64,000 bases of DNA from Chitinophagaceae bacterium (GCA_027486835.1 JAIXOJ010000052.1:24747-88746), one strand, 5' to 3'; counted from the first letter of the stretch, positions 10,264 through 19,408 are shown. Made by a program: numbers and translations. Notes: generated from the sequence alone by a model not told the origin.

Positions 10264-10801
10264 ACCATTCGATTTTACATAAATGAAAAGATGCCGAGCA
10301 AACTATCGTTTAATAGATTGGTTGCAAACCTCGCTATTTCTATTTCATAAAAAACATTCAGCTTCACAGCAGTTATACTGATTTACAAAGAGCTCCCTAA
10401 CTCAGTGGCTCTACTATATAACTTCTTTGAAAAAGTCGTTTTCTAAATACCCGGTAGGCAATTCCCCTCTCGAGGGGTGCCCGCAGGGAGGGGTGGTATT
10501 TCCGCACAATTTATACAACTAGGAAACATTGGCTCCCAATCTCTTACTCTTTGCAAACGCCGTGGTACTCCGTGAAATAAAAGCACTCCCTGCGAGCCTA
10601 AGTAATGGATAAAAATTGTTAGAATCGGAGTAGTTCATTCACTAGGGGTACTTATCCTTTCAATGAATTGCACCCGAATTAAGTGGCATTTTTTTAGGCT
10701 GTTTACAGGTAGGGCCTTAGCAAGCAACTCTATACAAGGGCGAACATTCAGTAGGAAAGCATCATTTAGTAATTGATGCGCCAATTTGTCATAAAATACC
10801 G
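10264..10801. other. Gene-free stretch with one REP-like palindrome
   Basis: No convincing reading frame is seen on either strand. The only structured sequence is CCCCTCTCGAGGGG at 10464-10477, followed by GCCCGCAGGGAGGGGTGG up to about 10497. This resembles the GC-rich palindromic intergenic elements scattered through Bacteroidota genomes; a related one is at 55588-55622. Confidence 0.5.
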
Positions 10802-10840
10802 CATAGAAGGTGAAATGAACTGTCCAAATGACCTTCTATG
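10802..10840. repeat. Inverted repeat at the edge of the 21-bp array
   Basis: CATAGAAGGT (10802-10811) is the exact reverse complement of ACCTTCTATG (10831-10840), which lies in the first unit of the tandem array. The array therefore begins with one outward-facing half unit, and a transcript could fold into a 10-bp stem here. Confidence 0.7.
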
Positions 10841-11017
10841 AACTTCAAACGACCTTCTATGAACTTCAAACGACCTTCTATCGACTTCAAATGACCTTCT
10901 ATCGACTTCAAATGACCTTCTATGAACTTCAAATGACCTTCTATGAACTTCAAATGACCTTCTATGAACTTCAAATGTACTTCTATGAACTTCAAATGTA
11001 CTTCTACCCACTTCTTT
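10828..11017. repeat. 21-bp tandem repeat array, 9 units
   Basis: Nine contiguous units of period exactly 21 share ATGACCTTCTATGAACTTCA plus one A. Variants are ACGACC, TATCGAC and ATGTAC; the last unit is degenerate. There are no spacers. The period is divisible by three, so all frames stay open and give TFYELQ- or FEVHRRS-type peptides, which I treat as artefacts. The array lies about 213 bp upstream of the gene at 11231. Confidence 0.92.
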
Positions 11018-11230
11018 CTACCTACTGCCTGCTTCAAAAAAGCTTTTAAGGATTATTTATAGGCACTCTTATTCTTTGAATGTTTTATAACCAATTTTTT
11101 TGCATTTTTCAATGAACGCATTGTTGATTTAAGTAGTTTTCCACAGCTTACTCACAATTTGTTTTTTGTTATTTAAATTTCAAAAACATTTCCTTTTTTT
11201 GCACAATCTTTAGTAATTTAAAAATAAGGT

Positions 11231-11905
11231 ATGGCAACAAAAGAAATTGTAAGAAAATACAATTGTGGCGATGATGTTCTTGCTCAAAAAGCGGATGGGC
11301 TAGTAGATTCTATGAAAAGAGACGCAGCAGAGTATGCTACCAGAAACGTAGATGCAACTAGAACATCGGAAATTTCTACACTAGCTACACAGTTTAAAGA
11401 CTTTCCCACCGATGCAGAATTACAGGGTGCTGTTACTACAGCCACAGAAATTAAAGATGCCAATGTAGCACTGCTCTACCAAAAAATAGACAGTGTACGC
11501 AGCATGGCTGAAACCAAGTATGGCAACAGTGGAAAGTATAGAACTTTTGCTTTTGGGCAATTGAGCCGCATACCCCATAGCGATTTGTTTCGCACTGCAA
11601 AAAGAGTAGTAAGAGTAGGCACCACTTTTTTATCGGAGTTAGCTTCTGAAGGTTTAACAGCAGCATTGCTTACTGAAATAGGTACACTTGGTGCTACGGT
11701 AGATCTTAATTTAGATGCCATGGAGGCAGCAGTAGAAAATAGAGACATAAAAACTCAGGAACGAATCATACTCGGTAATGCATTATGGGACAAAATGGTT
11801 ACATATGCCAATATTGGTAAAAGCTTATTCCAGTTTAAAGATGAAGCTAGGTATAATGATTATGTTTTGACAGATGCGCCGCCCACTCCACCAGAAACTA
11901 TTTAG
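11231..11905 (+). CDS. Small all-helical protein of unknown function behind a 21-bp array
   Basis: 224 aa, no signal peptide or membrane segment, so probably cytosolic. The sequence is almost entirely predicted helix with heptad-like spacing, and its C-terminus is Pro-rich (TDAPPTPPETI). It is a stand-alone gene closed by a strong terminator. The stretch SDLFRTAKRVVRVGTTFLSE followed by LASEGLTAALL can be aligned by eye with PEFIALAKKLLGHFKK then LLTYGLTAEDI in the protein at 62769-63695, which also lies directly downstream of a 21-bp array. The overall character recalls the DUF6261-like helical proteins of Bacteroidota, but this is unverified. A function cannot be assigned. Confidence 0.75.
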   Translation: MATKEIVRKYNCGDDVLAQKADGLVDSMKRDAAEYATRNVDATRTSEISTLATQFKDFPTDAELQGAVTTATEIKDANVALLYQKIDSVRSMAETKYGNSGKYRTFAFGQLSRIPHSDLFRTAKRVVRVGTTFLSELASEGLTAALLTEIGTLGATVDLNLDAMEAAVENRDIKTQERIILGNALWDKMVTYANIGKSLFQFKDEARYNDYVLTDAPPTPPETI

Positions 11906-11910
11906 AATAA

Positions 11911-11945
11911 AAAACCTATAAGGTTTCAAAAACCTTATAGGTTTT
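11911..11945 (+). terminator. Rho-independent-type terminator
   Basis: AAAACCTATAAGGTTT (11911-11926) pairs perfectly with AAACCTTATAGGTTTT (11930-11945) across a 3-nt loop. It begins six bases after the stop of the helical protein gene. The stem's own 3' TTTT serves as a short U-tract. Confidence 0.75.
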
Positions 11946-12073
11946 GGTAGGATAAAACAAAAACATTTTTAGGGTAAATAAATAGAATAGTTAAGTTCTG
12001 TTTAATTACCCTAATTTTTTGTGATACAGTAAACAGGTAAAATGAAGCAAATGAAATAAGCCATAATAAAATA

Positions 12074-12096
12074 CCCGAAAGTTTAAAACTTACGGG
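12074..12096. promoter_or_regulatory. Hairpin upstream of the restriction-modification operon
   Basis: CCCGAAAGTTTAAAACTTACGGG forms CCCG and AAGTT arms with one mismatched base pair and a 3-nt loop. It lies about 70 bp upstream of the promoter-like boxes of the methyltransferase operon. It has no T-tract, so it is either an operator-like palindrome or a weak transcription barrier. The function is inferred only. Confidence 0.35.
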
Positions 12097-12165
12097 ATGT
12101 TGATGCACTATTTTTTATCTCATTTCGTTTTAATAAACCAATAAGTTATTCAAAACACTATAGGG

Positions 12166-12196
12166 TTGCAAAGAACAATTTAAAAACATAAGTTTG
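12166..12196 (+). promoter_or_regulatory. Bacteroidota-type promoter of the methyltransferase/nuclease operon
   Basis: A -33 TTG (12166-12168), a 20-bp spacer and a -7 box TAAGTTTG (12189-12196) match the Bacteroidota sigma-A consensus TTG-N19-21-TAnnTTTG. The ATG follows 26 bp after the -7 box. Confidence 0.55.
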
Positions 12197-12222
12197 CCAC
12201 TTAATGCAGTTTATACATATTT

Positions 12223-13371
12223 ATGGCTAATAGTAATCTTACCAATGCGAAAAATGCGAAAAACGATGAGTTTTACACGCAGTACCACGATATACAAAAA
12301 GAAATTGAAGCCTATCTAGAGTTTAACCCCAGTGTGTTTAAAGGCAAAACCATTTTAATGCCTTGCGACGACCCCGAGTGGAGCAACTTTACTAAGTTTT
12401 TTGCACAAAACTTTGAACGTTTTGGGCTTAAAAAACTTATAAGTACCAGCTATGCCCCCGACAGTAAAATACATAAAAGTGCCTACCAACCCACCCTATT
12501 TGAAACCACCAACCCACAGTTTGATGAAAAAAAGACCGTGAAAAATGGTAAAATATTTACCCTAACAAGCGATAAATCGGGCGATGGAAAAATTGATGTA
12601 GATGACCTAGAATGGCAATACCTGCAAGGCGATGGCAACTTTAATAGTAAAGAAATAATAAAGCTTCGAGACGAAGCAGACATGATTATTACCAACCCTC
12701 CTTTCTCTTTGTTTCGTGAGTTTGTGGCTTGGATTATTGAAGCAAACAAGCAGTTTTTAATAATTGGAAATATGAATGCTATTACTTACAAAGAGGTTTT
12801 TCCCCTTATTAAGGAGAATGAAATGTGGTTAGGTGCAACTGGCAATGGAAATGATATGGTTTTTGCTGTTCCAAAAGGGTCGGAGATTAATGAAAATGAT
12901 AGACAGAAGGCTGCCCGTCTTGGGTATGTAGGCGATTTTACAAGACTGGGAAATTCGTGTTGGTTTACCAATATTGACCATGGAAGACGACACAAACCTT
13001 TGGAACTTATGACTAAAGAAGAAATCGTAAAATATGGCACTAAAAAGGAGTTTGAAAAATATGATAATTACGATGCAATAGAAGTCTCATTTGTAAAATT
13101 CATTCCAAGTGATTATGAGGGAGTGATGGGCGTACCAATAAGTTTTTTGGATAAATATTCTCCCGAACAGTTTGAGATTGTAGGAATGTGTGAAAATGAA
13201 GATCTGTACAATTTTAAAACCAAAGTTTATACTACTGATGAATGCAAGCAGGCATATTTAGATAAGTTCGGCAAAAAAGGAACCTATGATTTGAATGCGA
13301 GTGGAGTAGTATTAAGGGATGGATTATTAGAAAAAGTTTATCAAAGAATATTAATAAAACACAAGAAATAA
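12223..13371 (+). CDS. EcoRI-family adenine-specific DNA methyltransferase
   Basis: 382 aa. The N-terminus ([18 protein letters not shown], then [18 protein letters not shown]) and the catalytic motif IV in [12 protein letters not shown] (about residues 150-161, NPPF) fit the EcoRI-type N6-adenine methyltransferase family. That family uses S-adenosylmethionine to methylate a defined DNA site. It is somewhat longer than classical EcoRI methylase because of an insert around [20 protein letters not shown]. Only 5 bp separate it from the DUF262-HNH gene, so the two form one operon and a modification/restriction pair. A promoter lies directly upstream. Recognition site is not deducible. Confidence 0.85.
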   Translation: MANSNLTNAKNAKNDEFYTQYHDIQKEIEAYLEFNPSVFKGKTILMPCDDPEWSNFTKFFAQNFERFGLKKLISTSYAPDSKIHKSAYQPTLFETTNPQFDEKKTVKNGKIFTLTSDKSGDGKIDVDDLEWQYLQGDGNFNSKEIIKLRDEADMIITNPPFSLFREFVAWIIEANKQFLIIGNMNAITYKEVFPLIKENEMWLGATGNGNDMVFAVPKGSEINENDRQKAARLGYVGDFTRLGNSCWFTNIDHGRRHKPLELMTKEEIVKYGTKKEFEKYDNYDAIEVSFVKFIPSDYEGVMGVPISFLDKYSPEQFEIVGMCENEDLYNFKTKVYTTDECKQAYLDKFGKKGTYDLNASGVVLRDGLLEKVYQRILIKHKK

Positions 13372-13376
13372 ATCAA

Positions 13377-14540
13377 ATGAAGACAACATTAAGAATAGAT
13401 ATTACGGTAAAAGATATTTGCGAAGGGTTTGTATATAATGAACTAGAGGGCAAGGGTTTGTTTGGTTTAGGCGGCAAGCTAACAATTCAACCAGAGTATC
13501 AACGCAACTACATTTATGCGGATGGTAGAAAAGATGTTGCTGTAATAGAAAGCATTTTAAAAGGCTATCCTTTGGGCTTAATTTACTTTAATAAAATAAA
13601 TGAGGATACCCTAGAAGTATTAGATGGTCAGCAACGCATTACTAGTTTTGGGCGATACGTAACCAACAAATTTGCCGTGAAAGATGAGAATGGAATGGAG
13701 CAATATTTTGGGGGTATTGCCAAAGACAAACAAGCCCAAATATTAGCAACCAAACTGCTTATATATGAATGTGAAGGAGAAGAAAGCGAGATAAAACAAT
13801 GGTTTAAAACCATTAATATAGCTGGTGTTCCTTTGAACCAACAAGAGATAAACAATGCCATTTATTCTGGGCCTTTTGTAACATTGGGCAAAGAAGAATT
13901 TAGCAATAGCAGAAACGCCAACATTCAAAAATGGAGTGCTTATATATCAGGCTCTGCCAACAGGCAAGACTTTTTGGAACGTGCATTGGAATGGGTGAGC
14001 AAAGAGCGGGTTGATGAGTATATGAGCCGCCACCGATTTGATAAAAACATAACAGAATTAAAGAACTATTTTACCAGTGTAATTGATTGGGTTTCTACTG
14101 TATTTATTGACGTTGAAAGCGAAATGCGTGGGCTTGAGTGGGGCAGAATGTATGAGCAGTACCACAAACAAGGGTACGATTCTAAAAAAGTATCGGAACA
14201 AGTAAAACAACTCTACGGCGACCCTTATGTAAAAAACAGAAAAGGGGTGTTTGAATATATTTTAGGAGGTAGTGTAGATACCAAATTATTGGATGTAAGA
14301 GTTTTTGATGATGCTACCAAAAAATCAGTCTATGCCAAACAAACCGCAGAGGCAGAGAAAAAAGGTGTGTCAAACTGCTCCCACTGTGCAATTGGTCATG
14401 ATGCCAATAAAAACAAAATTTGGAAATTAGCCGATATGGATGCCGACCATGTTGAAGCTTGGAGCAAAGGCGGTGCAACTGATATAAAAAACTGCGAAAT
14501 GTTGTGTAAACCACACAACAGAGCAAAAGGGAATAAATAG
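13377..14540 (+). CDS. DUF262 (GmrSD/ParB-like) protein with C-terminal HNH nuclease, likely restriction enzyme
   Basis: 387 aa. The N-terminal DUF262 domain has QPEYQRNY at 38-45 and the hallmark DGQQR at 83-87, the nucleotide-hydrolysis motif in GmrS-type proteins. A helical middle leads to a C-terminal HNH finger: Cys334/Cys337 (CSHC), the DADH motif with His358, and a second pair Cys373/Cys377 followed by H380-N381. The fused HNH domain would cut DNA. Its place five bases after an EcoRI-family methylase makes it the probable restriction partner. The alternative is a GmrSD-like enzyme aimed at modified DNA, but a linked methylase argues against that. All key residues are present and the frame is intact. 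Confidence 0.8.
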   Translation: MKTTLRIDITVKDICEGFVYNELEGKGLFGLGGKLTIQPEYQRNYIYADGRKDVAVIESILKGYPLGLIYFNKINEDTLEVLDGQQRITSFGRYVTNKFAVKDENGMEQYFGGIAKDKQAQILATKLLIYECEGEESEIKQWFKTINIAGVPLNQQEINNAIYSGPFVTLGKEEFSNSRNANIQKWSAYISGSANRQDFLERALEWVSKERVDEYMSRHRFDKNITELKNYFTSVIDWVSTVFIDVESEMRGLEWGRMYEQYHKQGYDSKKVSEQVKQLYGDPYVKNRKGVFEYILGGSVDTKLLDVRVFDDATKKSVYAKQTAEAEKKGVSNCSHCAIGHDANKNKIWKLADMDADHVEAWSKGGATDIKNCEMLCKPHNRAKGNK

Positions 14541-14645
14541 TAGCAATATTGTTTTTATTGACTTCAGTTTTGGACTTTCAGAACTAAAATTGTCCAACAT
14601 CGCCAAAATTTTTTTTACGCTTAAATTTCAAATCACCTAAAATCA

Positions 14646-15272
14646 ATGGAAAAATTACTTGAATCATATAAAACATTGGCTCACCTAAAAAGCCAAGTTT
14701 TATTTTTTATAGAGGTTCATAAAACTTATACTGAAAACGAGGTTTTACTCAATCAAATTAAATTTAAAGGGCATTATGCCGACCTCCCATTAGCAAGAGC
14801 TATATCAGGTTCTTTATTAAATTATGCTATCATTAATTCCAATTCTTTTTTTGACGAGTACAATGAAGAATTCACTCCTACAAAACATCCAGAATATAAA
14901 GACAGAATTATTAGGCTTAAAAAAATTACTAAGCCAGTTTTAAATCGATTAAACAAGTGGACAAACTTCAAAGAATACAGGAACTCCATTTTAGCCCATA
15001 GTTTCCGTTTTAAAGGCCAATCAATTTTTGATAAAGACTTTAAACCTTTTAAGTTCAAAGCTCCACATACAAATTCTGAAATGATACTTTTAGCCAACTT
15101 AATGAACATAGTTATGATTTGTATTGCACAAGAATTTCCTGAACTTGTTGAAAATATGAGCTTGACTGAAAACATACTTTCAAAAATCGACTTCGAGTGG
15201 AACGAAGTTGATATCAACAAAGAGGTTGAAACTATATTGGATCAAATAAATTTAATAAATGAGCAACTTTAA
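14646..15272 (+). CDS. HEPN-like helical protein (possible AbiU2-like or accessory defence factor)
   Basis: 208 aa, predicted all alpha, no signal or membrane segment. The stretch EYRNSILAHSFR places Arg112-Asn113 and His118 in the RN-x4-H arrangement that marks HEPN RNase domains. It follows the nuclease gene by 105 bp on the same strand and precedes a toxin-antitoxin remnant, a setting typical of defence islands. Inference: an abortive-infection-type RNase or accessory protein. It could instead be a non-catalytic HEPN protein. The family was not confirmed. Confidence 0.55.
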   Translation: MEKLLESYKTLAHLKSQVLFFIEVHKTYTENEVLLNQIKFKGHYADLPLARAISGSLLNYAIINSNSFFDEYNEEFTPTKHPEYKDRIIRLKKITKPVLNRLNKWTNFKEYRNSILAHSFRFKGQSIFDKDFKPFKFKAPHTNSEMILLANLMNIVMICIAQEFPELVENMSLTENILSKIDFEWNEVDINKEVETILDQINLINEQL

Positions 15273-15307
15273 AGTGAATTGCCAACTTAAAAATTCCCAG
15301 TCGCTTA

Positions 15308-15541
15308 AGTAAAAGTCGAGCTGGCCTACATGTTCCGAAGAGCATGTTGTCAAAACCGATAAGAGGGATCTCCAAATCCCAATTTGCGACTATAGAGAAA
15401 GTTGATTACTTAATAAGTTGGAACTTTAAACATATCGTAAATATTTTTAGAATAAGAGGCTATAACTCCGTAAATATAAAAAGTGGGTATTCCCAATTAG
15501 ACATACGTTCACCAAAAGATATCATAAGAAATGAAAAATAA
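15308..15541 (+). pseudogene. PIN-domain toxin remnant (frameshifted, 5' truncated)
   Basis: The last segment reads ATIEKVDYLISWNFKHIVN and ends RSPKDIIRNEK, which is the C-terminal end of Bacteroidota VapC-like PIN toxins. Just upstream, another frame encodes DLQIPI, where intact relatives have DALHIAI. The two join if one T is removed from the run at 15383-15385, so a frameshift is present. The N-terminal two thirds, including the first catalytic Asp, are missing. The remnant overlaps the antitoxin start by 11 bp. Confidence 0.65.
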
Positions 15542-15683
15542 CGAAGTAGCAAAAGCTAAAGAATTTGACACAGTTAAATTCTTCAGAGCAGTTAAAGAAA
15601 AAATTGCTATCGATACAAAAGGTATGACTTTCGCAGAGTTTAAGCAACACATAAGTAATAGAAAATTAAAAACGGCAAGATAA
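15531..15683 (+). CDS. Small antitoxin of a PIN toxin-antitoxin pair
   Basis: 50 aa (MKNNEVAKAKEFDTVKFF, then GMTFAEFKQHISNRKLKTAR). The pattern EFDTVKFFR...KEKIA...GMTF resembles the short antitoxins paired with PIN toxins in Bacteroidota. It overlaps the toxin remnant by 11 bp, as in an intact toxin-first pair. The antitoxin frame is complete although the toxin is destroyed. Confidence 0.6.
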   Translation: MKNNEVAKAKEFDTVKFFRAVKEKIAIDTKGMTFAEFKQHISNRKLKTAR

Positions 15684-15751
15684 TTTGCCTTTTTCAAACA
15701 AATTGATTTAAATTTTAGTGTTCGCTTGCCATTATTTTTACAAAAAAAGTT

Positions 15752-17977
15752 ATGAATAGAAGGATTCAACTTTTGCTTTTGTTTGTTTTCACTCTTTCTA
15801 GTGCACTTGCGCAGACCACTGATAATGACGCTATAACCCTAGACAATAGTAATGTTTACTTACCTAAAGAATTATTGGGCAATTGGTTTGAAAAGGGCGG
15901 AAGGGAAATCTGGAAATTGGGATTGTATGATAGCGTTGCTATTTATAATAACTGCTTGTGGCAATACAAAAACATAGCGCACTATAACAACTTATGGGAA
16001 CTGACTCTCACTCCTACTTTATCGGAAAATAATTCAAGCAAAATAGTAACACTACAATTGAATACTGAAAAAATGGGAGAACTTATTTACAATGAATCCT
16101 TGCAAAAGCCCATTGCCTGTATTGCTCATCCTGCCAATAAAGGCACACATACCGTTCCAAGCAAAGATGCATTCCCCACCCCATTTTTTAAACAGGGAAA
16201 TGCCATTATTCAAGGATACATCAATGGTTTTACACCTAAAAATGCTCGGTTTTCTCGCTTTATTCCTTCTCCTCCTTTTCACCTTAATTCACTTTCTAAT
16301 GCAGAAGTCACTACTCAATTAAACAATTGCTTTTCTATTGAAATACCATTAGCACATCCACAAATTATAGAGCTAAACATTTCGATTTATAATGCAATGA
16401 AATATGGAAACAAGACCTATCTGAAAAAGTATTTTTATGTGGAACCGGGCAGTACCACCACCTGTTATCTCCAAGCCAATACAACAGAGGCAAGCTATCC
16501 TTATCAGTTGTTTATGGGAGAGGCGGCTGAAATATCTGCGACAGAAAATATGTTTGCTGCTGCAAAAATACCCAGTAGGGTTATGAACATTTTGAGTGCA
16601 ATACCCAAAATTGATTATAAAATTTATGAAACTACATTAAAACAATTGTGGCATCAAGACGATTCCTTAGCCCTAGAATTACATTCATTGGGTTTAATAT
16701 CAGCTAAGGCATTAAAGGTTGCTTACATCTCTAACCAAGCGGAGTATTTAAACCGACTACTGGAATACAATCAAAATATCTGGCAGCCTAAAATAATAGA
16801 AGGCAATAGCAAAGACTCTATTCTCGAAAGCTATAAGTTGACTAAAAGAGGGGAAAGCAATGAGTTTTCTAATAAAGAATTAGCCCCAATGGCCCAATTT
16901 TTACATGACACAATTGCATTGGTTAGCAGCAGATATTTATCACTCTTAAATGAAATGAATTCTCTAAAAGAATTCAAGGGCTATGTTGTAAGATTAGACA
17001 ACTTAATCGGACTTATGAAGTTAAAAGGCATTGAGCTTAATGCAAATGCGAAAGCCCTAGCCGATTTTTATGAAAACAAGATAGATTTTGACAAATTAAA
17101 TGATGTTGAGAAAAATATTTTCAGAAGGATTCACGATGATTTCGAAGAAGATTACAGTAAGCTATCGGAGGAGGCTCAAATTGAACTAAAGGATAAAACC
17201 AGTGAAGGTGGAATTTTTTATTGGCTGAATTTACCAAGTTTCGCACACGATGAATTAAGGGCTTCAAAAATCGTAAGTAGAAAGGATAAAGTAATGGCAC
17301 CGCAGAATATATATACGGAGCCTACTAATGAAGTTTATAGAAAAACAATAGACGCATATCGGGATGTTGTTAATAATTTCATTATTAGACGTTATGAACA
17401 AATGCGTGTTTCATCTGAGAACAAAGGAAATTCTGGAAAAGGAATGATTTATAATGATAGAAAATATGGTGGTGCATTGAGCGAAGAATATTTAAAAAAA
17501 ATGACCATCGACACCACCACTATTAACCCAAAACACGTTGATTCAAAAGATGGTATTACACCACAAGCGACTACTGGGGAATTGTTTTATAAATTACTAG
17601 AAGCTTACCGAGGAAAAGTATTATTAATAGAATTCTGGAATACAAGTGATGCCATCCCAAGCTTATTTCAGAATAACGAGATTGTTGCATTAAAAGCTCA
17701 CTTTAAAAAAAGCAATGTTGCTTTTCTTAATATAGCCCATGAAAATTCTCCACTATCGGAATGGAACGAAATGAAAAAATATTTTCAAGGAATTCATTAT
17801 CGTTTAATAGGAGATGAATATGAAGAAATGAATGTTCATTTTGGCCTAGATGATAAACCATTTAGAATGCTAGTTGATAAAAAAGGTCACATCGTAAGAA
17901 CAAAAACTGGACAATTACCTACAAACACAAATGAACTTGAGAAATTGATTGATTTCTATTTACAATTAAATGACTAA
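15752..17977 (+). CDS. Secreted TlpA-like protein with a thioredoxin fold lacking the CxxC
   Basis: 741 aa with a clear signal peptide (MNRRIQLLLLFVFTLSSALAQ). The central 500 residues are unrecognised. Residues about 605-740 read as a thioredoxin/TlpA domain: GKVLLIEFWNT, then NVAFLNIAHE, then FGLDDKPFRMLVDKKGHIV. Where active members have FWATWCGPC, this protein has FWNTSDAIPS, so both redox cysteines are gone. A thiol-reductase role is therefore unlikely; a structural or binding role is inferred. It starts 68 bp after the antitoxin gene but is probably unrelated to it. Confidence 0.7.
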   Translation: MNRRIQLLLLFVFTLSSALAQTTDNDAITLDNSNVYLPKELLGNWFEKGGREIWKLGLYDSVAIYNNCLWQYKNIAHYNNLWELTLTPTLSENNSSKIVTLQLNTEKMGELIYNESLQKPIACIAHPANKGTHTVPSKDAFPTPFFKQGNAIIQGYINGFTPKNARFSRFIPSPPFHLNSLSNAEVTTQLNNCFSIEIPLAHPQIIELNISIYNAMKYGNKTYLKKYFYVEPGSTTTCYLQANTTEASYPYQLFMGEAAEISATENMFAAAKIPSRVMNILSAIPKIDYKIYETTLKQLWHQDDSLALELHSLGLISAKALKVAYISNQAEYLNRLLEYNQNIWQPKIIEGNSKDSILESYKLTKRGESNEFSNKELAPMAQFLHDTIALVSSRYLSLLNEMNSLKEFKGYVVRLDNLIGLMKLKGIELNANAKALADFYENKIDFDKLNDVEKNIFRRIHDDFEEDYSKLSEEAQIELKDKTSEGGIFYWLNLPSFAHDELRASKIVSRKDKVMAPQNIYTEPTNEVYRKTIDAYRDVVNNFIIRRYEQMRVSSENKGNSGKGMIYNDRKYGGALSEEYLKKMTIDTTTINPKHVDSKDGITPQATTGELFYKLLEAYRGKVLLIEFWNTSDAIPSLFQNNEIVALKAHFKKSNVAFLNIAHENSPLSEWNEMKKYFQGIHYRLIGDEYEEMNVHFGLDDKPFRMLVDKKGHIVRTKTGQLPTNTNELEKLIDFYLQLND

Positions 17978-18122
17978 AAGAAGGAACATCGCTAAATTGA
18001 AGCTTATTTATAATCGCGATAGCTTTAAACTCCATAGGTAAAATAAGATAAAGCAGCACAACATTTTGACAAGTAGTTGAATTACGGAATAACTACGATT
18101 ACACCTTTTTCTCTGAAAATAA

Positions 18123-18142
18123 AGCGATATTGCGCAATCGCT
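18123..18142. promoter_or_regulatory. Palindrome in front of the NrtR-like gene, possible autoregulatory operator
   Basis: The perfect palindrome ATTGCGCAAT (18129-18138) is flanked by AGCGAT and CGCT, 18 bp before the ATG of a regulator-type Nudix protein. NrtR-family regulators often bind palindromes near their own or target genes. This is position-based inference. Confidence 0.3.
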
Positions 18143-18156
18143 ATTATTCATCAAAA

Positions 18157-18852
18157 ATGATTTCGCAACCATTGCCTTACCCAAATTTCCCTAAACATCT
18201 CATTGCAATTGACTGCATCATATTTGGTTTTGATGGACTCGATTTAAAAGGATTGTTTATCAAACGACAACTAGAACCTGAAAAAGGCAATTGGTCGTTA
18301 ATGGGCGGTTTTGTACATGAAAACGAATCGGTTGACCAAGCTGCCGAGCGAGTGCTGTATGAATTGACGGGTTTGTCCAACGTGTTTATGGAGCAAGTAA
18401 AATGCTATGGCAATCTAGATAGGGATGCCCATGCAAGGGTTGTATCAATTGCCTATTATGCTGTAATTAACATCCATAGTTATAGCGAAGTAGAGCGAGA
18501 TGCACATCATGCCATTTGGGTTGATTTACAAAACCTACCGCCATTAATTTTCGATCATGCAATAATGGTAGCCGATGCCAAAGAAAAACTAAAAGAAAAT
18601 GTAGCCTACCACCCTATTGGCTTTGCCTTATTGCCTCCAAAATTTACCCTAAAGCAATTGCGTGCATTGTACGAAGCGATTTACGAAGTTCCCATAGACA
18701 AAAGAAACTTCACCCGCAAAATATTTTCAATGAACATTCTTAAAAAACTAGAAGAGAAGGAGAAAAAAAACTCCAGAAAAGGTTCTTTCTATTTTGTTTT
18801 TGATGAAGAAAAATATCATCAATTATTGGTACAAGGGATAAAATTTATGTAA
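18157..18852 (+). CDS. NrtR-like transcriptional regulator (degenerate Nudix domain plus winged helix)
   Basis: 231 aa from ATG 18157; an in-frame TTG lies nine codons upstream but inside a palindrome. The N-terminal Nudix domain covers about residues 12-145. The Nudix box reads GFVHENE then AAERVLYELTGL. Two catalytic glutamates of the REUxEExGU core are replaced (RV, EL), so hydrolysis is unlikely. The C-terminal 75 residues (PPKFTLKQLRALYEAIY, then RNFTRKIFSMNIL) match the winged-helix part of NrtR/AraR-type regulators, which sense sugar or ADP-ribose ligands in Bacteroidota. No regulated sugar or NAD operon is adjacent, so the ligand is unknown. Confidence 0.8.
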   Translation: MISQPLPYPNFPKHLIAIDCIIFGFDGLDLKGLFIKRQLEPEKGNWSLMGGFVHENESVDQAAERVLYELTGLSNVFMEQVKCYGNLDRDAHARVVSIAYYAVINIHSYSEVERDAHHAIWVDLQNLPPLIFDHAIMVADAKEKLKENVAYHPIGFALLPPKFTLKQLRALYEAIYEVPIDKRNFTRKIFSMNILKKLEEKEKKNSRKGSFYFVFDEEKYHQLLVQGIKFM

Positions 18853-18954
18853 ACAATTCCTTGCTATCTCGTTTAATGCACCCTAACCTAAAAAAATTAC
18901 TACTTTCAAACAACACGCTTTTTTGACAAACCAAAAAGTCTAGCTAAAGTGCAT

Positions 18955-18996
18955 AAAAAAGGGAAAAGCAACCCTAATGGCACTTTTCCCTTTTAT
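18955..18996. terminator. Bidirectional terminator
   Basis: AAAAAAGGGAAAAG and CTTTTCCCTTTT form a stem around a short loop, with A- and T-rich flanks on both sides. It lies between the convergent genes ending at 18852 and 19028 and can serve both. Confidence 0.7.
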
Positions 18997-19027
18997 TTAC
19001 CTTTTCTTGTTAGTAAAGAACAACAGT

Positions 19028-19408
19028 TTATTTGCCTGTATCTTTTCTCCAAGCAAGTACTGCATACTCTTTAGAGGTTTCACCCTGTCCAAAGAAATCT
19101 ACTGTATATTTTTTGGCATCCACCCAAGCAGAAAATTGCTCTTTAGATAGTAAGCGAGGGGTTTTCAATAAAAAATATTGTACAGGAAACTTGTTGCAGA
19201 TAAAGAGTTCCACACCCTTTTGCTTTTTCACGTTTGCTTCAATTGCTCTCACGTCATCCTTAGTTTTCACCCCTTTTATGTACACGTAGTAATCGTACAA
19301 ATCGGTTCTTTCAGATTGAGACACTACCCTATTGGCAGGGGATTGAGCCTTTGCTACACCGAAAGCACCAAGTAATAACAACAAAATAGGAATCAACACT
19401 TTTTTCAT
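19028..19408 (-). CDS. Small secreted protein of unknown function
   Basis: 126 aa with a strong signal peptide (MKKVLIPILLLLLGAFGVAKAQ). The mature part is about 104 residues of mixed alpha/beta sequence, including TKDDVRAIEANVKKQKGVEL, which has the spacing of a small ferredoxin-like domain resembling heavy-metal-associated or SPOR-like folds, but without metal-binding cysteines. It is monocistronic with its own promoter-like boxes and terminator. No function assigned. Confidence 0.7.
   Translation of the reverse strand: MKKVLIPILLLLLGAFGVAKAQSPANRVVSQSERTDLYDYYVYIKGVKTKDDVRAIEANVKKQKGVELFICNKFPVQYFLLKTPRLLSKEQFSAWVDAKKYTVDFFGQGETSKEYAVLAWRKDTGK

Noticed and set aside
10766..11049. Repetitive peptides (RRSFEVH, TFYELQ types) from frames across the 21-bp array
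   Set aside because: The period is a multiple of three, so every frame stays open by construction; no start signal, family or composition supports coding.
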